A DNA stretch of 64,000 nt from Haliotis asinina (lineage: Eukaryota; Mollusca; Gastropoda; Lepetellida; Haliotidae). This document shows positions 11,569 through 22,699 of the stretch, piece by piece (within the stretch, counting starts at the first letter, position 1; each line of letters begins with the position of its first letter). The DNA lies in the NCBI RefSeq assembly GCF_037392515.1, contig NC_090280.1, forward strand, positions 25,735,118 through 25,799,117, given 5' to 3'. The translations under genes were made by a program, and so were the position numbers. The notes below the pieces were generated by a model. It made no database searches, was not told where the DNA came from, and saw nothing but the letters and a program-made list of their open reading frames with translations.

Positions 11569-13506
11569 AGAAGACACACCACAATTAGTCACACAAAGAA
11601 AGACGTGAACTGACTATAAAGCGTTGCCACTATGGACAAACTTCTAGAGTCGGTGACCGATAAAAACCTTTACAGGCACCATTTTTGCATCGATAGTTAT
11701 CGAATTAAAAGGTCTTGACAAGGCAATGTAGACAATGTACGGTTCACTCATGAGTAATAGTGTAGCTAATTAGATTGAACGGAATGCCTGACCTTAGTTT
11801 TAGGAGAAGACCAAAACAATCAATGATGACCCTGTTAAAAGGCTCTTCAAATCTGGAATGGGTTTTAATGGTTCGGTAGTTACTGACTTTGTTTGCCAGC
11901 CATATGGCTCACATGCCAGGTTTTGCCTGATTCAACCACATCATGTCGCAAATTAGGGACACAATGTTGTCACAAATTTTCTTCACACCCAAATGTAATG
12001 CTGAATTAGTTTGGTGTGCCAAACTAAAAACATGTTCCGTCAGGAATTTGGCAGAATTTCTGAGTGGGTTTAGTTTTACGCCGCACTCAGCAATATTCCA
12101 GCTATATGGCGGTAATTCGGCAGAACAATATATGGAAAAACCTCCATTCATTATCAGCGGACACACCCGTCTACCTCGATTTCCGCTTGAAATAATAACT
12201 TTTACTAAGGAAACTGCCGTATAGGCTCGAAAAAGGAGTTCTTGGTCTCGGTGTAACCCAATTGCTCTCAGTCCAGAATTAATTGTCAGTCATTGGAGAA
12301 GATTAACAACCCTACCAAATAATTCTCAACCCTTAACCAACCCCAAAACCAAGTCAGTCTTCAAATTCTGAAAATGGAGATGAGCACATGTAAAACGACA
12401 TAAAACCCCATGTGAAGATATTATGTTAGCTTTGTTATGTTATATTACCGAGTTTGTAAGTGGGTGCCCGAGTTAGCAACCACAGCCACTGTGAGGTCAG
12501 TTGCTTCTATACTTCTATATAGTTCAGACGTACTGAAGGCATAATTTAGTGCCTTTGAGTATTTGAGTATTTCCGGGAATTACAAATAGATATTTGTAAT
12601 CTATCTACCTGCTTCAAGTGCTTCACACTCAATTGCTCAACCTAGCATAACCCTCTGTAATATAACTGTTGCGGCAAGTATTTCTTTTAAATCCAAGAGC
12701 TTTGGTGCTGTTAACAAAATTGGTATCGTATTTCTGTGTTGTCTGTGAATGACATTAACAATGACATCTGCAGCCATTCCTTATGATTGATGTAAAATAA
12801 ATATGCACCAAAAGGTGGATGATTAGTTGCTCAAGATGGGCATCTTGCATCCCAGGATGCCATGTCATCAAATGGGATATTACAATACCGGTGAAAAATC
12901 TTCTTTGAGTGTCTCTGCTATCCGTGTCGTTTCAAAAAACCACTCGACTGCAAAGAATGGAGGGACTTCATAATCCCACACAAAGGAAGCAGTTTCGTTG
13001 GCGCACACTGTCACATTTTCCGCTGCAAATACAAGTTGTATGGATATATATACTCCTCACAAAAAGCAACAACTTCTTTCAGTGTAAGATATTTATCAAT
13101 CTCAATAGTGATTTTAGCCTACATGTTACTGAAAGGAAAATATTTAAAGAATACGTGCCCTTTAGTGACTGTCAAATCGATTTAACTAATAACACTGACA
13201 TTGCCCGACCACAACCACCCTCAATAGCAACATGCAAGTTGTGTGCCATGAATGTGATCCACTCTTCACAAATGCGCGCTGATCGGTGTGAGCCTACCAA
13301 CAATCATTCCTCTGGTACAACAAGCGGGTCCTAACTTTTTTTGATGGATGATAATGCCTGAGAAAGAGTTGTTAATGATGTTGTTTAGATCAACAACATC
13401 CCACATATGGAATGGCCTGCAAGGTCACCTGATCTTAATACCACTGAATATGCATGAGGTATTATTGGAAGTCGTGCGTACGGTCTCAGTGTTCACACCC
13501 AGGATG
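11569..13506. other. No gene recognised; one SINE fragment
   Basis: Mostly AT-rich sequence. A ~50-nt minus-strand family A SINE fragment lies at about 12064-12116, and a small perfect inverted repeat (ATTACAAAT / ATTTGTAAT) near 12579-12600. An open frame of 141 codons at 12909-13334 shows no domain I recognise. Confidence 0.45.
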
Positions 13507-13719
13507 AGTGAGTGAGTTAGTGTAGTTTTACGCCGCACTCAACAATATTCTAGATATATGGCGGTAGTCTGTAAATAATCGAGTCTGGACCAGACAATCC
13601 AGTGATCAACAACATGAGCATCCATCTGCGCAATCAGGAACCGATGACATGTGTCAGCCAATTCATACCTTCAAGCATGGGTTGGTGAAGGTCTATTCTA
13701 CCCCGGGACCTTCACGGGT

Positions 13720-13750
<31 letters not shown>

Positions 13751-13752
13751 AG
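13507..13752 (-). repeat. SINE family A with poly(C) run
   Basis: Minus-strand copy of the family A repeat: GTGAGTGAG tail, TTTTACGCCGCACTCAACAA, the GACCAGACAATCCAGTGATC block, and the GGTAGAATAG head block. It is directly followed by about 30 consecutive C at 13721-13750, which is a likely assembly-fragile spot. Confidence 0.85.
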
Positions 13753-16700
13753 GGTGAACTTGGGCAGGCGTTAATGTAAAAATGACACAACATTCCACAA
13801 CAGAAACTTTAAAGATTCATTCGGTCAATGCAAAGAGTTGTGGAATCTTGCAATTGGGCCCATGGTGGCGAGAAAAAAAATGTCTGCTTAACTTTTTGTG
13901 ATGTAGTAGTATATTATGGCCGCTTCGTTCGAGTTATCTCATCTTAGATCAGTTTGTGGTTTTGAATATGCGGCGGAGCCGTGAGTGGCGGGTGACTGAC
14001 ATGAGTCTGAATTAGTGTGAGTGAAAGAATGGTGACCCGATTCATGATAACCCATGAAAACACCCCGACTAGTATACGTTACCACATACCATCATTAGCG
14101 CATGATGTTAGCTCGAACAGCAGTAATAGTATCCAAACTGCAACACAACCAGTGCAAGACCGTCAATCACAAGACATCTGTTAGCTTTGTAAAGCAAAAT
14201 AATTGCAAAGTCATATTTCATCGCATACCTAGCATGGGAAATAGAACTTTAAAAAGCTTTATGATAAAAAGCAGTTTTTCATTGCTGGAAAAGGCTATTT
14301 TCACATTCGACTTCGATGGCACAAATGAGTGATGTCTATGTGGATATTGGAATAGAAAAATAAAGGCCCCGAATGTATTAAAACAATAATATAATATGTT
14401 ATTGGATTAATCTGGTAAGAAGCGCCTTGAGCACCTGCCGTCCTTTCTTGTGTAGTTTCACATCAAGATTTGAAAATAATAACACTAGGAGATGGAAAAT
14501 CATTTTAAAGTGAAGTTTAGTTCAAATATGTAGCGCACTAATATATTTATGAAGAATGACGGTCACCGTAGAATGTTGTTGGTGCTATTTAATTTTATCA
14601 TATACACCATATTTTCCCTGGATTTTATCTTTTATCACAATACATACAGTTATGACTGAACACGGCTTTTTTCTGTATGGATATGGTAGTATGTATCTGA
14701 AGTGCTCAGTTTCTGTTGAGATACAGAAAACAGAGTCGAAGACTATTACAGGTCTCGGAATGCAGGCACCTTTTTGTTATAACAGGAAAAGCAGTGACGC
14801 GTGCTAATGAGAATACAATAGGAGGTTTATACAGGGGAATCTCCTAACCCTACGTGGGCGAAATTTCAGAAAGTGAGCGAGAGCTCATAGTGCATTCTTA
14901 CTCTTAAGAGAGCGAAGTTCAATTTTTCATGATTTTGTTTTGGAATAAATGAGTTTACAAAACTCGCTGTAGGGTATATGTGTTACAGGGAATGTGTGAA
15001 ACCATGGATTTCCCTAAAAGAGTCAGTGGTTTAGTGAAATAGTTGTGATTTCAGGTATTCCCCGAAGTTTCATGGGGTTTTATGAAATTATTGCTTTTCA
15101 TGCTGTTCCATGACATACATTCCCCGTTAGGATATCAGTGAATGCGTGAAATTAATTATTGTAGCTTAAAACTGTATTGTTGAGTCTCATTTCATCCCTC
15201 AGATGTTAGGAACTTAAAACTTTGACAATGTAACGATGACCCTTTTGACTAATTACTTCTTTGAGTCGGGGTACCAAGTTAATTTTCTCGCTTTACTGTT
15301 GAGTCTCATTTCATTTCTTAGGTCTTAGGAGTTGAAAACTTTAACTTTTTTCTGATGACACTAAGTTAAGCTGAGAGAGGGAAATCGTCAGGTTTCCATA
15401 ATAGTCCAGTTGATTTTTTGAGAAATGGCATATGTATAGATTATCTTCATAATCTGTTTTCTACGTGTTATGAGACTGGCCATGTGCCTCCCAGCTGGGT
15501 ACAGGGAATCAAAAGTAAAAGTAAATGAAAATGTGCCAAATGTTGTTCCGTGTGCCACTAGCAGTGCGTCCTTTAAACAACACTACAATGTCTCTTTTGG
15601 AATTCTTTGGTGTACCTACTCGACAGATGTTGCATTCTCTTCATACTGGTCTGGCAGTTCTCTCACACTTGATGTGCGTCAGCATAATCCACGGTATTCA
15701 TTGCCGAACATCCTGGCAAATATCTAAACCATCAAATGCATTTTATTTTCAGAAATCTTCATACTGATTGAGTTTTGCATTTTACACAAAAAGAAGGTCT
15801 CACCATGAATAATGTTACGTAAGTGTGTAAATACATTCTGTATTTTCCATCAAATGCATGCACTCTTGCACTGAGTTGACTCATAGTGGAGTTAATGTAG
15901 TGTATCTAAACCTTCACACCTTACTGACAGCTTAACCATCATTATGATGGCCATCAGCACAGCCATGTCTGCTTGTAATTGATCTTACAGTAAGGCTGGT
16001 TCGCCACGGAAGTTTAACACTGTGTTGGTAGATGCTGTTTTCTTACCATACATATAATATGAAACAGATCTCCCTGACAGTCAGTCGAGTGGGGCCGAGT
16101 TTTTTTTTCATAAATGAATTAGCGACAATTGTGTATCAAAATTTTACAGATGGTATTTAGTTGCATTCAGATATTGTTTAGGCATTCTTGCTCTAGTTTC
16201 CTGATAATGTCATCATGTTCTCGAGTACAGTGAAGGTTCTACAAAAATAGATTCCTTGAAATGTCTGCTCAGTGTAAATACTACTAAAACAAAAGCCTGG
16301 TCGTAAAGAATGGCGGAAAATTGTCCAAATCAGAAAAGTATATTTGCACAACGTAGAATACGTAGCTGTTGTCAACCGATGTACATTTTGAAGAGTCCAT
16401 TTTGCAAATAAGTTATCCAGGTATTCACAGTGGCAATAGGTTTTAATGGACATTTACAGACGTTTAGAGAAACTGGGCAATGTAAATTTCAAAACATTTT
16501 TAAGATATGCTAGACAAACACAAAAACCAGTTATTTAAAAGACTCTGTACTATAGGCCTATGACCTCTTCAAGAAATGGAATAAAAGAGTTAGGTTGTGG
16601 ATAATATTTTCTGACTATACATGTAGTAGACAGAAAGGACTTAGTTAAAATGTCTTCGACCCTCGTACAGCGGCTGAGCAGGTCGGCTGACCATCACCAC

Positions 16701-17384
16701 TGTTGTGCTGCCTGGTCGTTGCTGCACTTTCATGCAATTGTATAAACGTCGAATACAGTGTTGTGTGTCCACTTTGGGCCATCTGTTTTTGCAGAGTGAC
16801 ATCCCAAAACTATACCAGTCCGAGATATATGGAGTACAAGAAGAGTCATTCTCATACAACAGGAAGTGGATGCACTCAACCTGTGTGTGTCTCCTACATT
16901 GAGTATCATTCAGCCGTCGAATGTGTGTACCCCAGTATCGAGTTGACGCTCAAGTAAAGGGTCTTTCATTCTTACTGTCAGCAACATTAAACTGCTACGT
17001 TTGAAAATGTTAGTGTGCTATTTTTATGTCTGAAAATGTTAGCGTGCCAGTTACATCAGGAATACTTATATCATGTACATAACCCACACAGCCTCGATCA
17101 TGGCGTTGATGCGTCATCAGCGGTCCTGGTTATCATAAACTGTACAAGACTGTTGTTTAGTGTTGTGCTGCCGAATGTCCCTGTGGACAAAAGGCCCATA
17201 GGACGGAAAAACGCCATGTAGGGCAAAACCTCGAACACTCCAAATGAATTATGAAGATTGTTTGTTATTCAAATATTTTCAACCGACATCCCGTACATAA
17301 TGAGCACCAATGAGCACTACCATAAACTGGGTACATTACAAGTTGGATACGATGGATACAGAGAAGGCACACTTCACATTCTCA
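13753..17384. other. No confident gene
   Basis: 3.6 kb of AT-rich sequence without recognised coding domains. It contains a diverged direct repeat (15178-15226 and 15297-15345, sharing GTTGAGTCTCATTTCAT). The open frames of 60-86 codons here lack recognisable domains. Confidence 0.45.
15178..15345. repeat. Diverged direct repeat, two ~48-nt copies 119 nt apart
   Basis: Both copies begin GTTGAGTCTCATTTCAT, continue with a C/TTAGG-type block and end AAAACTTT. They differ at several positions, so the duplication is old. Confidence 0.6.
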
Positions 17385-17640
17385 TATTCTTGAGTGAGTG
17401 CGTGAGTGAGTGAGTGAGTGAGTGATTGAGTGAGTGAGTTATACGCCGCACTCAGCTGTATGGCGCCGGTTTGTAAACAATCAAATCTGAACCAGACAAT
17501 CCAGTCATCAACAGTATGAACATCGATCCGCGCGATTGGGAACCGATCACATATGTCAACTAAGTCATCGAGTCTGACCACCCGATCCCGTTAGTCGCCT
17601 TTTATATGGCAAACATTGGTTGCTGGAGGCCTAGTCTACT
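17385..17640 (-). repeat. SINE family A copy
   Basis: Minus-strand copy with an expanded (GTGA)n tail at its left end, then TACGCCGCACTCAGC, GACCAGACAATCCAG, ATCGATCCGCGC and the CTTAGTCGCC-like head blocks. Confidence 0.85.
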
Positions 17641-18619
17641 ATTATGGATAACATTTTAAATCACTCTCTCACATATTAATTCAGGTTACACATTGTATCT
17701 AATCACATCTATTCGCATTAATTAAGAGAACATTGCGAGAGTAATTAAACGGTATAATCCCCAAAAATGGCAGTCTCCAGATGACGTAATTAGGGCGGTG
17801 TTATAATCCACTTTTTGAAGAAAACGTATGGCAGTTTGACTAGGGTCAGTTTGGCCATATTTTTAAATGACCCACGGAAATCGTACTGTCAGGATTGGGA
17901 AAGCTACCATCACTATCTGGGACTAACTGGTCTGTGTGAAAATGATGTTATGTGTATTATGATATTATGTTAATTAATCCTGTGTGAAAATGAAATAAGG
18001 TTAGGTAAGCCTTAATTAATCCATTGCTACCTACGTGATCAATTGCTACTTGGGTAGTTTAATCCTAATGCCCATCTAATGATTAAGAATACAGTGTGTT
18101 TGTTTACGCTTTCTAAGTTTGGACAGGATAGGGTTATGAACACTCAGTTTCTGTACACACGGAGACAGGAAATGTCTCGTTTTTTGTATATTATTTTCTT
18201 TTAACATTGAGAGAAGGAAATATGACTGCCATAAATACTTGTTAGTCAGTATTGTGATCACACATAAGTAATATGAAGGCAGAGAAATGTGAAATTTTAG
18301 ATGGAAGGAAAGCAGGTGGGGATTTGATTCTGGGTGGTTACACATGTAAACGTAGGAAGGGATGATTGACAAGGTATCATTGATCAATTTAGTCGATCCG
18401 TTTAATTAGCCCACTCAAGTCCAGTGAGTAATGCATTCCCTATCAGTTAAGCTGTGTGAACAGCAACTGCTAGAAATCGGACCAAATCCGTTGAACAGCT
18501 CAGAGTATTACATAAAAACACATCTCAAAGTACAGGATAAAAAAAGGTCTGAAAATATTGAATAAGTATGAACCTCAAAGTGTCAGTTGAGGAAACATTT
18601 CAGACACATTCATCTTTAA
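17641..18619. other. No gene recognised
   Basis: AT-rich sequence with no recognised domain. A minus-strand open frame of 103 codons at 18076-18387 has no recognisable features. Confidence 0.45.
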
Positions 18620-18780
18620 TATGAAAAACAATGTATGGCCATTTTGAGTTTTTATGTGGTCATTTTGACTTTTTAATATGGCCATTTTGACAAAGGGTTG
18701 TGGTCATTTTGACGTTTTTATGTGGCCTCCTTGACTAGGGTCAGTGTGGCCATTTTTTCGTGTGGCCATTTTGACCTCTT
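18620..18780. repeat. Degenerate tandem repeat, GTGGCCATTTTGAC-type unit
   Basis: About seven imperfect copies of a ~20-28-nt unit based on TATGGCCATTTTGACTTTT follow each other. A further copy of the core lies near 17850 (TTTGGCCATATTTTTAAATG). Confidence 0.75.
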
Positions 18781-18784
18781 CCCG

Positions 18785-18885
18785 TTCCCGCATGTTTGGG
18801 GGTTTTGTCCAGAAGGTCCTCATTTGAGGTAAGGGGTTTTTGTCCTAGGGCGCTTTGTCAACAGGGTGATTGTCCTACAATTCGT
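18785..18885 (+). repeat. Dispersed repeat with TTTTGTCC blocks (inverted relative at 53105)
   Basis: CATGTTTGGGGGTTTTGTCC followed by TCCTCATTTGAGG and GGGGTTTTTGTCCTAGGG matches, in inverted orientation, the segment at about 53105-53195. A partial relative lies near 17165-17200. No coding content. Confidence 0.6.
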
Positions 18886-19360
18886 TTAACAACTTAACCA
18901 CTTGGGAATCTAGTAAATATCACCTAATATTGTCACGAAACATGTACCAGTGTTGGAAAATGAAAGTGTTCATATTATAATGAAAATTTGTGTTATTTGT
19001 GGTCAAACATTATATGATAAAGTAATTAACAACATGTCACGTGGAAACTATCCATATGAATAACACAACCATTCCACAATATAAACACCAGTCGTGAACA
19101 GCTAAACGATTTAAACCATTGCTGCATATCATTTCAACTTACGGTAATGTAAATTAACCTTTTTCGTCAGATGTACTACGCAAACAAAATGTAAGAAACA
19201 ACTTTTCTAAATATAGTGAAACTAACATAACCGGCCTAAATCGAATTCATTAAGTGCGGAAACCAATTTGTATTCGTGATGCTACCAATAATCCATAATC
19301 ATGTGATTACGTAGATGCTTTACAGAGTCTTGTTACACATTTTAGATCTTCTGCTGTGAA
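18886..19360. other. No gene recognised
   Basis: AT-rich sequence; nothing identifiable. Confidence 0.5.
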
Positions 19361-19984
19361 CTAGAATGAACAGCAATACCTCCCCACGTGTTTGGGATCA
19401 GACAACACACACAGGATGTCTAAAAATGAAACCCAGATGGCATCTTCTCTTCTTGGCCACTTGAACTGATGGGCAACCTTCTTTTCCGTGAAGGAGATTA
19501 AACAGTCACATTCAGATAGGTCCACGTTTGGTTTGGCCAGTATACCATTTCTGTTGGTATAGAGCTGCGACATAACTGGCCTCGTTGACAGTAAGGGTCA
19601 TCTCCTTTCGTGTTTTCAGGATCAGCAGGTAGATTAGCGGCAGAATCTGATCCAGAGGTTCCAAGAGTAACATCTTTGGAGTGTATCTCAGCTTCATGTA
19701 CATCATGTGTGGATTTGCTGGATGCCGTGCCTTTTCCAGTCAGCGTGATACTTGCTATCTAAGAACAGCATGCAATAACATGATGTTGTTCTAGAAAGGA
19801 TAACTCCCGAAGATACGCCCACAACTGCATGGACATGTTACTTTTACGGTTTTGACAGTCTTTGTGAGATCCTGAAGTTCTTCCCTTATTGGAGCAACGT
19901 CCTCAGCATTCAGGAAGTCGGAGTTATGGGATGAGCCTCTTGAAAGCATAAACTGTTCTAGCGTTGTGACCTCCATCATCAGAC
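19361..19984 (-). pseudogene. C-terminal part of a repetitive gene of unknown function, split by a SINE and the Polinton
   Basis: On the minus strand the segment resumes the reading frame that stops at 34842 on the other side of the nested insertion (codons for GGHNARTVYAFKRLIP span the target site). It then continues with at least two frame breaks. The last part encodes a compact domain with VAALYQQKWYTGQ and, after a frame change, KVAHQFKWPRREDAIW and DILCVL before a TAG near 19361. I associate this block order (N-terminal basic region, Cys pair, AYWN..VTLHP, then a FKWP.ED..W C-terminal domain) with a high-copy protein family in molluscs, cnidarians and fish. I know no function for it. The frame breaks make this a pseudogene copy. 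Confidence 0.55.
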
Positions 19985-20133
19985 CCGTGAAGGTCCCGGG
20001 GTAGAATAGGCTTTCAGCAACCCATGCTTGCCATAAAAGGCGACTCAGCTTGTCGTAAGAGGCGACTAACGGGATCGGGTGGTCAGGCTCGCTGACTTGG
20101 TTGACACCTGTCATCGGTTACGCAGATCGATGC
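19985..20133 (+). repeat. SINE family A, left half (interrupted by Polinton)
   Basis: This is the head of a family A SINE: CCGTGAAGGTCCCGGGGTAG, CATGCTTGCCATAAAAGGCG, GCTGACTTGGTTGACA and CGCAGATCGATGC. It stops abruptly at the Polinton end and resumes at 34729 with GATGCTCATTTTGTTGATC. Comparison with the intact copy at 60784-61024 shows the two halves join without loss. Confidence 0.9.
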
Positions 20134-20427
20134 AGTAGTATAGGGAATGATAGTCCGAAAACACTTTTCAAAAACCCCTCTAAAAAGCCTCATTTACTAA
20201 ATGAGGCTTTGGTGGGACTATTAGCTCTTGCTATTATTGCCCCTACTACAAAGCTACGCCATCACGTTTACCGTGACTTGGCAGGCGGTAACACTGTGCC
20301 GTACGGTACGATCAATAATTCTTCTCTTACAAATCCCCTACCCGGCCCACCCCTCAAGTAGTACATATCCACTTTATCTATGTTGTAAGTTTTGACTGGC
20401 CATATAGGATCGGTGGCTCGCTTACGG
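20134..20427 (+). repeat. Left terminal inverted repeat of the Polinton (294 nt)
   Basis: It matches the reverse complement of 34414-34728 almost base for base. The outer ~228 nt appear identical. The inner part lacks 21 nt that are present on the right (equivalent to AAAGCCGACGAACCTAACTT plus A) and has one visible substitution. The left repeat therefore carries an inverted fragment of the integrase 3' end without its catalytic part. Confidence 0.93.
20184..20210. other. Perfect 27-nt palindrome in the left TIR
   Basis: Arms AAAGCCTCATTTA and TAAATGAGGCTTT (13 nt each) around a single C. The right TIR has the same palindrome with a central G. It could form a hairpin, serve as a protein-binding site or end transcription; which one is not known. 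Confidence 0.85.
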
Positions 20428-20456
20428 TTATGTTATGTTTATATCAATGAAACAGT

Positions 20457-21074
20457 TTAATGTGAACCGCCTACGATCTCTTTGGTGTTCATAATAAAGG
20501 CTTGCTGGGCTTTTTGTATTCCCTGTGCTATGTACTTTTTTTTCTCGTCCTCGCTGATAGCAGACTTACGAGACTTGGATCGAATATCTTGTTTCATTCC
20601 GTTATATTTTTTGAGTTCAGATAGGATTGAACTAAACTCCTCTTCTGAGATCTTACTGTCAGAGAGTGCCGTGGAAATTCGCTCACTCACTGTGTTCAGC
20701 TTTGCTTCGGCCAGAACCCTGATCTCGTCGTGTTTCAATGCCTTACGATTAAGTCTGCGTGATACTAACTTAAGCGCCAACCCTACCAACCCTGTCACCC
20801 CAGCCGTTATTTCAATACCTAGCACTATAGGTGCAGCCACGATGGTGGTTAACAACCCAACGCCTGCCGCCCCTAGTCCCATGCTGGTTGCCATAAGGGT
20901 AGTGTCAGCCCCGTCCACGATATTGAAAGCTCTATTATATTTTTTACATAGTGCTTTCCGCGTGTCACGGTCTTGTTCTAGTTGACGTTTTACATCACAT
21001 AACTGCCTCAAACGGAACCCATCTACGGTTTCTAACGTCTTAGCTACTTCCTCTACGACTGGGTACAGACCCAT
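20457..21074 (-). CDS. Conserved Polinton membrane-associated protein, 205 aa, function unknown
   Basis: This is the leftmost gene, transcribed toward the left TIR, ending about 30 bp from it. An N-terminal helical part (about residues 1-55, LRQLCDVKRQLEQDRDT) precedes a long glycine/alanine-rich hydrophobic region (about 62-110) that could form two membrane helices (MGLGAAGVGLLTTIVAAPIV and ITAGVTGLVGLALKLV). A charged, probably helical C-terminal half follows (KHDEIRVLAEAKLNTVSERI, then EEEFSSILSELKKYNGMK). I recall near-identical block patterns from Polintons of other invertebrates, so it is likely a real structural or accessory protein. No enzymatic motif is visible. It is the last gene of a four-gene minus-strand block running from 23349. 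Confidence 0.8.
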   Translation of the reverse strand: MGLYPVVEEVAKTLETVDGFRLRQLCDVKRQLEQDRDTRKALCKKYNRAFNIVDGADTTLMATSMGLGAAGVGLLTTIVAAPIVLGIEITAGVTGLVGLALKLVSRRLNRKALKHDEIRVLAEAKLNTVSERISTALSDSKISEEEFSSILSELKKYNGMKQDIRSKSRKSAISEDEKKKYIAQGIQKAQQAFIMNTKEIVGGSH

Positions 21075-21087
21075 CCTATAATATATA

Positions 21088-21777
21088 TTATGAAAAATAT
21101 TTTAATTGAGCTTCAGTTAATAGTCTATCAATGAATTTGAAGCCAACAAGGGATAGCTTATCATTCAAGGTAATAGGTGTGATTCTCATAGATAAATAGT
21201 CTGTTGTAATAAAAACCCCTTGCAGGCTTATTAAGTAGGTTAGATTAGAGGCTGAAACATTATTTTGTATAATAATACGACAATCTTGGTCTAAGTGTTC
21301 GGCATACCAGTGTATTACCAACCCGGGTAAAATTTGGTGACCTCTCAAGGAGTTTTCCTCGTCAAATCTCGTAAAGGAGACTTCTATGATGAGTGTGTAG
21401 AAGCTGGAGCTTATAATAACATCCCCCCCACCACCACCACTGCTAATTGTTAATTTATCTCTTACCCGTAACATATTTTTTTTCCCGCCCCACCTATATA
21501 CTGGATTTGATAAACTATGCGGAATGAAATTTGAGAACCAGGTACCGTTGTTCTTAATCTCAGAGATAGAAATACCATCTTCGTTAAATATGATATAAGG
21601 TGAGGCGATTGTTAAGTTGAGCAACCATTTGGGCTCTTTAAAATCTGATAACAACACCCGACTGTACACGTTGTCTTTGAAGTGCAGGATGTATAATTCA
21701 TCTTCCTCACCAGGCTGATCGAATCCCTCTGTATCTCCCAGGTCGTTAAGTGTAGTGTTGGGATGATGATTGGTCAT
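21088..21777 (-). CDS. Fibre-like protein, shorter paralogue (229 aa)
   Basis: The N-terminus (about residues 9-45) has one repeat beginning LNDLGDTEGFDQPGEEDELY and ending in a VYSRV-type strand. This is the same unit that opens the upstream 303-aa protein. The middle and C-terminal parts (WLLNLTIASPYIIF, NNGTWFSNFIP, and a final LLTEAQLKYFS) align with the paralogue's WFLNIRLVSPYVF, NNGTLLVAYIP and LLSENQLEIIS. The two genes are head-to-tail with a 10-bp gap, so this is a tandem duplication with loss of two shaft repeats. By architecture it is a candidate surface fibre or attachment protein. That is inference; no database support was available. Confidence 0.7.
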   Translation of the reverse strand: MTNHHPNTTLNDLGDTEGFDQPGEEDELYILHFKDNVYSRVLLSDFKEPKWLLNLTIASPYIIFNEDGISISEIKNNGTWFSNFIPHSLSNPVYRWGGKKNMLRVRDKLTISSGGGGGDVIISSSFYTLIIEVSFTRFDEENSLRGHQILPGLVIHWYAEHLDQDCRIIIQNNVSASNLTYLISLQGVFITTDYLSMRITPITLNDKLSLVGFKFIDRLLTEAQLKYFS

Positions 21778-21787
21778 TATTATACTA

Positions 21788-22699
21788 TTATGATATAATT
21801 TCCAACTGGTTTTCTGATAATAATTCAGGGGTTAACTTAATACCCATGAAGTGTATGTTGTCAGGCAGGAAGATATTGATTAGTGATATCTTGTTTTCTA
21901 CGATCACGTTGACCCCCTGCAGACTGGTCTTGGAGTCGACACCCACCCGCACGTAAACGTTGCAAACTTGATACTGGTGTCGTTTCACCCACCCGAGTTT
22001 GATCCCCTTCACGATCTCGACATCATTCCCCGATGGTTCCCCTAGGTAGACTTTGATGAACAGTGTTGAGTTTGCCGGTAGACTCTCTAGTATCTTGACC
22101 ACGCCTTCGAATTCAGACACCAACTGCAATTTCACGTTTTGCATGGCCGGTTTACTTGATAGCATGTGGGCTGCTATAGTGTTGACTGGGCTGACGACTA
22201 TGCTACGTCTCTGAGTTGGGATGTAAGCCACGAGCAGGGTTCCATTGTTCACGACTTTGTTTAGGTGGTTGTCTTTGTTATCCGTGAACACGTAAGGGGA
22301 GACGAGTCTAATATTGAGAAACCATTTGTTATCGGGTAACAACACCCACTTGTCATCTTCGGTGAAGACGAGCATATATGGTTTGTTTTTGACGACGGTA
22401 GTGCTCTCAACATCGCCTAAGTCGAACAGTTTACCTCCGAATGATGGGTATATTCTCCAGTTGTCATCACCGGTGTTGACGAGGGCGTACTTAGTGTTGG
22501 CTGTTGCTCCTGTGGTATCTATCATATCACTTAGGGCTCCACCGGAGGGGATTTCAACGCGTTTGTAAATGTTGTTTTTCAGTTGCAAGGCGTACGATTT
22601 ACCATCTACTCCGGGAGCGTCGAAACCGCGTGTGTCTCCGAGGTCGGAGATCCCGATATTGACGCATTTTTTCACTCCGGGCCCTTGTGCGCTGGTCAT
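21788..22699 (-). CDS. Fibre-like protein with tail-fibre-type shaft repeats (303 aa)
   Basis: The first ~115 residues hold three successive units of ~35 aa, opening ISDLGDTRGFDAPG, LSDMIDTTGATA and LFDLGDVESTTV. Each ends in a W or Y plus a short strand (IYKRVEIP, NWRIYPS, KWVLLPD). This L.D..-[linker]-Y.L...-W pattern is the one used by many phage tail-fibre and collar proteins. A C-terminal domain of ~185 aa follows with beta-rich composition (IRLVSPYVF, VVSPVNTIAAH, KLGWVKRHQYQVCNVYVRV) and a conserved tail (LLSENQLEIIS). The start overlaps the stop of the 217-aa gene by 4 nt. Likely role: virion surface or attachment. Such genes usually evolve fast, which fits my failing to recall close relatives. 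Confidence 0.7.
   Translation of the reverse strand: MTSAQGPGVKKCVNIGISDLGDTRGFDAPGVDGKSYALQLKNNIYKRVEIPSGGALSDMIDTTGATANTKYALVNTGDDNWRIYPSFGGKLFDLGDVESTTVVKNKPYMLVFTEDDKWVLLPDNKWFLNIRLVSPYVFTDNKDNHLNKVVNNGTLLVAYIPTQRRSIVVSPVNTIAAHMLSSKPAMQNVKLQLVSEFEGVVKILESLPANSTLFIKVYLGEPSGNDVEIVKGIKLGWVKRHQYQVCNVYVRVGVDSKTSLQGVNVIVENKISLINIFLPDNIHFMGIKLTPELLSENQLEIIS

Noticed and set aside
12909..13334. 141-aa open frame as a gene
   Set aside because: No recognisable domain, no splice or promoter context, and composition like the surrounding non-coding DNA.
13721..13750. Poly(C) as a biological signal
   Set aside because: A homopolymer at the edge of a SINE is more likely slippage or assembly noise.
20482..20985. 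167-aa plus-strand open frame
   Set aside because: Antisense shadow of the conserved 205-aa Polinton gene; the minus-strand product has the recognisable blocks.
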